Below, piece after piece: positions 8,748 through 12,753 of a stretch of 12,753 nucleotides of DNA (within the stretch, counting starts at the first letter, position 1; every line of letters begins with the position of its first letter). The stretch covers positions 1 through 12,753 of the forward strand of contig LLCB01000688.1 in assembly GCA_001414345.1 (NCBI GenBank), written 5' to 3'. The notes beneath the pieces were generated by a model. That model saw nothing but the letters and a program-made list of their open reading frames with translations, ran no database searches and was not told the origin of the DNA. This DNA is from Hymenoscyphus infarciens. Lineage: Eukaryota; Ascomycota; Leotiomycetes; Helotiales; Helotiaceae. The position numbers and the translations under genes are program-made.

Positions 8748-9170
8748 TAAAAAGGAAAAACTCTACTTTACTAGTAACGGTATTTATAATATCTCTTTAA
8801 GCTTATTATTACTTTTATTTCTTTTTTAGGCTAGAATTAGACCTAAATAACACTATTCTTAAATAGCTGGGATTCTAGAGATCTCTTAGATAGCTAGTAA
8901 TATTAGGGTTTAGTATTAGTTTTAAATAGCTAGTAAAAAGCGTGTTTTATATATTAAGGAAGTAGGAATATATTAAGTACTTTAGAGGCTTCTAATAACC
9001 TTCTTTATATAAAGACTACTATATATAGGTTTAGTAAATAAGTCGATATACTAAAGTTATCTAGAAAGCTTCTAAATCTACTTTTACCCCCTCTTCTTCA
9101 AAATAACATTATTATATTAAATTTCTAAGAAGATCTTAGGTCTCTCTTTAAATTAGTTCTATTATAAGGC
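8748..9170 (+). promoter_or_regulatory. 5' leader of nested element (primer site and possible packaging region)
   Basis: It begins taaaaaggaaaaactctac directly after the LTR, the place of the primer-binding site. The host element's leader begins taaaaataataactcttcc at the same place, so the two are homologous, although RIP prevents naming a primer tRNA. Homology with the host leader continues for about 400 bases (aacggt/aacggc, tatctcttt, agctggg, taaataagtcga, taccccc). A duplicated motif, tagctagtaa, lies at 8891-8900 and 8927-8936. Confidence 0.7.
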
Positions 9171-9950
9171 GTTAAGCGATAACCCTCTTCTAGGGCTACT
9201 CCCCTTTTTAAAAGATAACTATCTAAACCCTCTCTAACTTAACCTATAACTGTATACTAAGACTTAGAAGATCTTAATAAAACGATAAGTAAGACTTCTT
9301 AAATATAGATAATATATAGATAATAAGTAGATAAGATAAAGGTAAAGAATATAAAGGATAAAATAATTAGTTAACTAAGAGATAGAGAATAAAATTATAA
9401 GTAAACTTTAAAGTTAAAAACACTCTACTTTTAAACTCTTACTAATCTAACTCTTATTTAAACCCTCTTTTACTTTTTAAAGCCTAAATTTAGACCTCTT
9501 TTGCTTAAGAGATACTACTACTTCTAATACCTTCTTACTACTACCTTTAAATTAAATACGAATTAGTTAAAATACGCTTTCTATTAAGAGAAAACTTAAA
9601 AGTAAGCTCTTAGCTAAGTTATTACTATTAATTTTAACTAAATATTATCTAAAAGAGATAGAAGTAGAATTAGAAGAAGAATATACTAAAGAAATATTCG
9701 CTTTTTAAGTATAGCTATACTTAGAGAGATACTAGTATTAGAACGCTTCTTTTATATATAAGATAAGATTATACCTTAGCTTTAAAACCTGTCTACTATA
9801 CTTAAGAGATATTAGAATTATAACTTTGCTAAAATAGTAAACGATCTTTTAGCTATAGATAAGGAGTAAAACTAAAGCACTTTGGTTTAGAATACCTCTA
9901 TCTAGCTTTAAACTCCTTATAATATAATAGCGACTTTTCTTTAAAATCAA
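9171..9950 (+). pseudogene. gag-related remnant of nested element
   Basis: Two blocks align with the gag of the surrounding element. Near 9290 it reads aagacttcttaaatatagat, also found in the gag 5' part on the minus strand (about 12010-12030). From about 9705 to 9850 a block aligns with the gag core (minus strand, about 11370 down to 11225), sharing tatataagataag, ttagcttt/ttagctct and gctaa...aatagtaa landmarks. The reading frame is full of stops. No CCHC-spaced motif was found. It would have supplied capsid protein or merely RNA recognition sequences; which one cannot be decided here. Confidence 0.62.
9545..9630 (+). repeat. internal dispersed repeat, copy A
   Basis: It shares the pattern ttaaattaaata-gaattagt ... 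taagctcttagctaagtta-ttactatta with copies at 10200-10270 and 10341-10410. Copy A lies within the gag-like part; the other two lie downstream of it. Confidence 0.75.
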
Positions 9951-10199
9951 AAGATAAATAAGTTCTTAAGTACTTTAAAGGGAATAAGGTAATATAATAA
10001 CTTTAATATTAAGTTTATTTAACTAGCTGAAACTACTTCTTTTATTATCTTAAACTTAGATAATAATTTTAACTTTAAAAATTTAGCTATAACTTCGCTT
10101 TTAACTAGCTAGAACTCTACTAACTCTAGTATAGAGTCTTATATTCTTTACTTTCTTTTACTTCTAGCTAGGCTAGAAGTTCTTTTTTTATTTTAAACT

Positions 10200-10270
10200 T
10201 TTAAATTAAATATAAATCGAATTAGTATACTCTTAAAAGATAGTAACCTCTTAGCTAAGTTATTACTATC
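10200..10270 (+). repeat. internal dispersed repeat, copy B
   Basis: Same pattern as at 9545: ttaaattaaatataaatcga, then attagtatactcttaaaaga, then cctcttagctaagttattact. It is about 140 bases upstream of copy C. Confidence 0.75.
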
Positions 10271-10340
10271 TATAATATTATTAACTTTTTAGTTTTAACT
10301 TTATTCTAAACTTTTTTAGACCTATACTCTTTTTCTTTTT

Positions 10341-10410
10341 TTAAATTTAAATTAGATATGAATTAGTATACTCTTAAAGTAAGCTCTTAACTAAGTTATT
10401 ACTATTATCT
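10341..10410 (+). repeat. internal dispersed repeat, copy C
   Basis: Same pattern: taaattagatatgaattagt, then atactcttaaagtaagctct, then taactaagttattactatta. The B-C spacing suggests a local duplication. Confidence 0.75.
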
Positions 10411-10470
10411 TTAACGTTACCTCTTAACTAAACAACTTCTAACTCTACTCTAAATTCATCTCTAACTCTA

Positions 10471-10520
10471 TTTTAAACTTTTTAAACTTTTTAAACTTTT
10501 AAACTTTAAACTTTAAACTT
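10471..10520. repeat. tttaaactt tandem array
   Basis: About six units of 7 to 10 bases (ttttaaact and shorter forms). It is a simple repeat in the pol-less 3' part of the nested element. Confidence 0.75.
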
Positions 10521-10803
10521 TCTCTAACTACTAGTTAGATTAGACTATACTCTTTTTATAAATACTTACTTTTAATATAGAAGGATTAGAAACGAAGTCT
10601 CTCTTTTATAAGCATCTATAAATTAGTTTAGTTATAATTTAGACCTAAAATTAATATCTTATCTCGCTTATAATAAAGTTTAATAAATAAAGTATCTTTA
10701 AACTAATAAAATTAATAAATATAATAAATATTATAACACTTACACTATCCTAATTCAACCTTAAATAATAAGAGATAGACAGACTTAAGAACGAGTCTTT
10801 TTT

Positions 10804-10816
10804 CAAGGAAAGGGGA
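10804..10816 (+). promoter_or_regulatory. polypurine tract of nested element
   Basis: It reads caaggaaagggga and directly abuts the 3' LTR start tataatag at 10817. The same arrangement occurs on the minus strand at 2775-2790. RIP largely spares such tracts because they lack CA and TG, so it remains nearly intact. Confidence 0.85.
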
Positions 10817-11127
10817 TATAATAGTATACTATTATCCTAGATAGCTAGGAGTACCTACTATATATAGGGTTTTAGTAGTTATTATCTTATATTATCTATT
10901 TTAAGAAGGTTACATAGGTTTAAGCTTTTATATTAGCCGAGGTTATTCGGTTTTAGACTCTTTTATACTATCTGAACCTCTTATATATAGTAGCCTACTC
11001 TTAGAGTAGAAGAGGGATAGTTTTTCCTTTTCTTCCGTATTAGAGCCTAGTATCTACTCACGTTATTTAGTCTCGAACGCACTTCTATATGCCTCTTCTC
11101 CTATAGTGTGTATTTCGTGCCGTTATA
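10817..11127 (+). repeat. 3' LTR of nested element
   Basis: It is 311 bases, identical in length to the 5' LTR. Here the first third is mutated (tataatagtatactattat) and the last third is preserved (cgaacgcacttc, gtgtgtatttcgtgccg), the reverse of the 5' LTR. It ends ttata followed by the ataat duplication. Confidence 0.9.
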
Positions 11128-11132
11128 ATAAT
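11128..11132. repeat. target site duplication, right copy (ataat)
   Basis: Five bases immediately after the 3' LTR end, equal to 8432-8436. Host gag sequence resumes here on the minus strand. Confidence 0.75.
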
Positions 11133-12250
11133 AAGCTTATTATAACAGGTTTTTTAGCACTTATTATACTAGTTATATATAACTTAGTATTATAGCGCCG
11201 TTTCTTATTTATAAATAATAGGTCTCTTACTATCTTATTAAAGTTAGCATTCTAGTATCTTTTACTATTTACTAATTAGGTTTAGAGCTAAGATATAAGC
11301 TTATCTTATATATAATAGAACTTATCTTACTTAGATACTTCTCTAAGTATTATTATACTTAAAAAGTAACTTTTAAATTCTATAAAACTTTCTCCTATAT
11401 AACCCTTCTATTCTATTTAAAGAGACTAAAAGGCGTTTTAGGTATTCTTCTTCTTATAACTAGTTAGATAGTAGGTATTAAGAAGTTTAATTATTTCTTT
11501 ATAATCTTTAAATACTATCTTACTTATATTAGACTTATATTAGAGCTCTAAGTAGTTCTAAGCGAGTTTTGTTATCGTCTTTTAAATAAGAGCTTTATAA
11601 GTTAAAGGCGTCTAATAATAGTCGGCGTTTATATAGAGTTAATTACGTATTAATATTCTCTATTACTTATATATAGATGAAATACTATTATCTAAAAGTT
11701 TAATTTTTTCTATAATCTTACTTTTAATAGGTTAAAGGGCTTTTAGAGTACTTTTAGATTATAGGCGTAGAGTAGGTTATAGTAAGAAAGGAATATTAAG
11801 AGTAGAGTCTTACCTAAGATAATAGTTTAAAGAGACTAAAGGAGGTGTTTATATAAGTTAGATAGGACTTAGACTTTAGTTATTATTTAATAGTTATTAA
11901 CTAATTTACTATACTAGGTCTAATAATTAGGCAATCTAATTATCTTATTTTAAAATTCTCTATTCTTTTTCTTAATTCTTAGCTTTTATAGCTTAGATTA
12001 TATCTTATATCTTATCTATATTTAAGAAGTCTTATTAATCTCTCTAGCTTCTAGGCGCTAGGCCTTTACCTTTATTATTCTTAGGCTTCTTAGTATTCTT
12101 AGAAGTATAGTACTAAGTCAGAGACCTTTCTATAAAAGCTTAACTTTATTTCTTAAGAGAGGGCTCTATACTTAGAAGCAGAGCTTAGAAAGGACCTAGA
12201 GTTATTCTAGATTCTAATATATTAAATATTAAATTAGAGAGAGAGGGGGG
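11133..12250 (-). pseudogene. gag, 5' and capsid part, of the Gypsy element
   Basis: The frame near 11487-11511 reads FKDYKEII, followed leftward by a Lys-rich stretch and GYIGESFIEFKSYFL (about 11380-11420). This matches the pattern of the retrotransposon gag capsid domain (F-EF...K..A...L..L.Q....SV..Y...F). The N-terminal part (about 11950-12200) is Lys/Arg-rich and poorly preserved. The start codon cannot be placed, because ATG is readily lost when TpG becomes TpA. The frame is cut by the nested element at 11132/8436 and continues with the zinc knuckle near 8250. Confidence 0.72.
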
Positions 12251-12571
12251 TAAGATTAGATTTAGAAGCCTTTTAGATAACTATTATAAGTCGACTTATT
12301 TACTAAATCTAAGGTTATTAGAACTCTTAGAAACACTTAGCGTATTCTAATCTCTTAATATGTCTATAATACGATTTTTACTAGCTATCTATATAAATAC
12401 TAAACCCTAGTATTACTAGCTATCTAGGTAGTCTCTAATTACCCAGCTATATAAGAATACTATTATAATATTCTAAATCAAGAGTAAATCGACTTCTAAA
12501 CAAAGAGCAACGATAAGCTCGAAAGAGATATTATTAAAGCCGTTATCGGCGAGGAAGAGTTATTATTTTTA
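12251..12571 (-). promoter_or_regulatory. 5' leader of the Gypsy element
   Basis: It starts immediately inside the 5' LTR with taaaaataataactcttcc on the minus strand, the primer-binding position. It is homologous to the leader of the nested element over its whole length. It carries the duplicated motif actagctatct at 12380-12390 and 12415-12425 (plus-strand reading), matching the duplicated tagctagtaa of the nested leader. Confidence 0.65.
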
Positions 12572-12753
12572 TATAATAGTACAAAATACATATAACTATA
12601 GTAGAGGCATATAAGAGTATATATAAAAGAATAACGTATATAGATACTAGGTACTAATATAGAAGAAAATAATAACTATTCTTCTTCTATACTAAGTATA
12701 AACATCTATATATAAGAGGTTAGAGACTACTAAGTCCTAATAAGAATAATAAC
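12572..12753 (-). repeat. 5' LTR of the Gypsy element, cut by window end
   Basis: It matches 2397-2578 over 182 bases without indels. The roughly 12 differences are all transitions, concentrated in the first 60 bases. The other half of the LTR would continue to about 12949 if it equals the 3' LTR in length. Confidence 0.88.

Larger units (their letters stand above)
9951..10800. other. non-coding 3' internal part of nested element
   Basis: It occupies the position where pol would be in an autonomous element, but no Pol motif appears in any frame. It consists largely of degenerate duplications: copies B and C of an internal repeat, and a tttaaactt tandem array (10471-10520). Confidence 0.6.
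8437..11127 (+). mobile_element. nested gag-only LTR element (TR-GAG-like), 2691 bp
   Basis: It is bounded by two 311-base LTRs (8437-8747 and 10817-11127) with no length difference, flanked by ataat duplications, with a polypurine tract abutting the 3' LTR. Its 5' internal region (8748-9170) and its gag-like region (about 9250-9860) align with the leader and gag of the surrounding Gypsy element on the opposite strand. No protease, RT, RNase H or integrase motif is present and there is no room for them. It is therefore non-autonomous and presumably relied on Pol from a relative like its host element. It is inserted in gag of that element in inverted orientation. Confidence 0.85.
2397..12753 (-). 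mobile_element. Ty3/Gypsy LTR retrotransposon, RIP-inactivated, 5' end off window
   Basis: One element runs right to left: 5' LTR (from beyond the window to 12572), leader, gag, protease, RT, RNase H, integrase, C-terminal tail, antisense frame, polypurine tract and 3' LTR (2397-2774). Protease-RT-RNase H-integrase order is diagnostic of Ty3/Gypsy (Metaviridae) rather than Copia. The first 182 bases at the two outer ends match with about a dozen differences, all transitions. If the 5' LTR equals the 3' LTR in length (378 bases), the element ends near 12949 and was about 7.9 kb before the 2691-bp nested insertion at 8437-11127. All coding parts carry many stops, so it cannot move by itself. 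Confidence 0.9.

Noticed and set aside
8748..8770. A named tRNA primer-binding site
   Set aside because: The sequence after the LTR was altered by RIP and differs between the two related elements, so no specific tRNA complement can be claimed.
8437..11127. Two independent solo LTRs rather than one element
   Set aside because: Equal orientation and length, a polypurine tract against only the downstream LTR, leader-like sequence after only the upstream LTR, and matching duplications outside the pair all favour one element.
1421..12753. Mitochondrial DNA as the reason for extreme AT content
   Set aside because: No mitochondrial gene, tRNA or rRNA appears. AT richness comes with specific CpA/TpG loss, transition-only LTR differences and Gypsy pol motifs, which fit nuclear RIP.
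1421..12753. Regional centromere
   Set aside because: AT-rich, RIP-mutated retroelement clusters do form centromeres in some fungi, but the sequence alone cannot separate this from ordinary heterochromatin.

Overview
The window looks like nuclear DNA of a filamentous ascomycete (Pezizomycotina). It has two compartments. Positions 1 to about 1325 are compositionally normal and rich in pyrimidine tracts and simple repeats. From about 1330 to the end the sequence is extremely AT-rich, and CpA/TpG are almost absent over long stretches. That is the signature of repeat-induced point mutation (RIP), the premeiotic C-to-T mutation of duplicated DNA known only from fungi. I see no intact host gene, tRNA, rRNA or CRISPR array.

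The AT-rich part is a nest of RIP-killed LTR retrotransposons. The main body is one Ty3/Gypsy element on the minus strand. Its 3' LTR is at 2397-2774 and the visible part of its 5' LTR is at 12572-12753, which continues beyond the window. Reading leftward it carries a 5' leader, gag with a CCHC zinc knuckle, aspartic protease, reverse transcriptase, RNase H, integrase and a C-terminal tail, then a polypurine tract. Between pol and the 3' LTR lies an unrecognised reading frame on the opposite (plus) strand.

Inside gag of this element sits a second element in the opposite orientation (8437-11127, 2691 bp). It has two 311-bp LTRs, a polypurine tract, a 5-bp target duplication (ataat), and a leader and gag related to those of its host, but no pol. 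It therefore looks like a gag-only, non-autonomous derivative of the same lineage that inserted into its putative autonomous relative. Its two LTRs differ by roughly 43 hand-counted sites, all transitions, and the copy that kept the ancestral C/G bases switches along the LTR. A third, more decayed plus-strand LTR (2057-2365) lies tail-to-tail with the 3' LTR of the large element.

Inferred order of events: insertion of the Gypsy element, insertion of the gag-only element into it, then RIP over both, which put stops and active-site changes into every coding domain. Domain names rest on reading translated motifs by eye. Borders of coding domains are approximate, because RIP has removed the start codons and many frames are broken.
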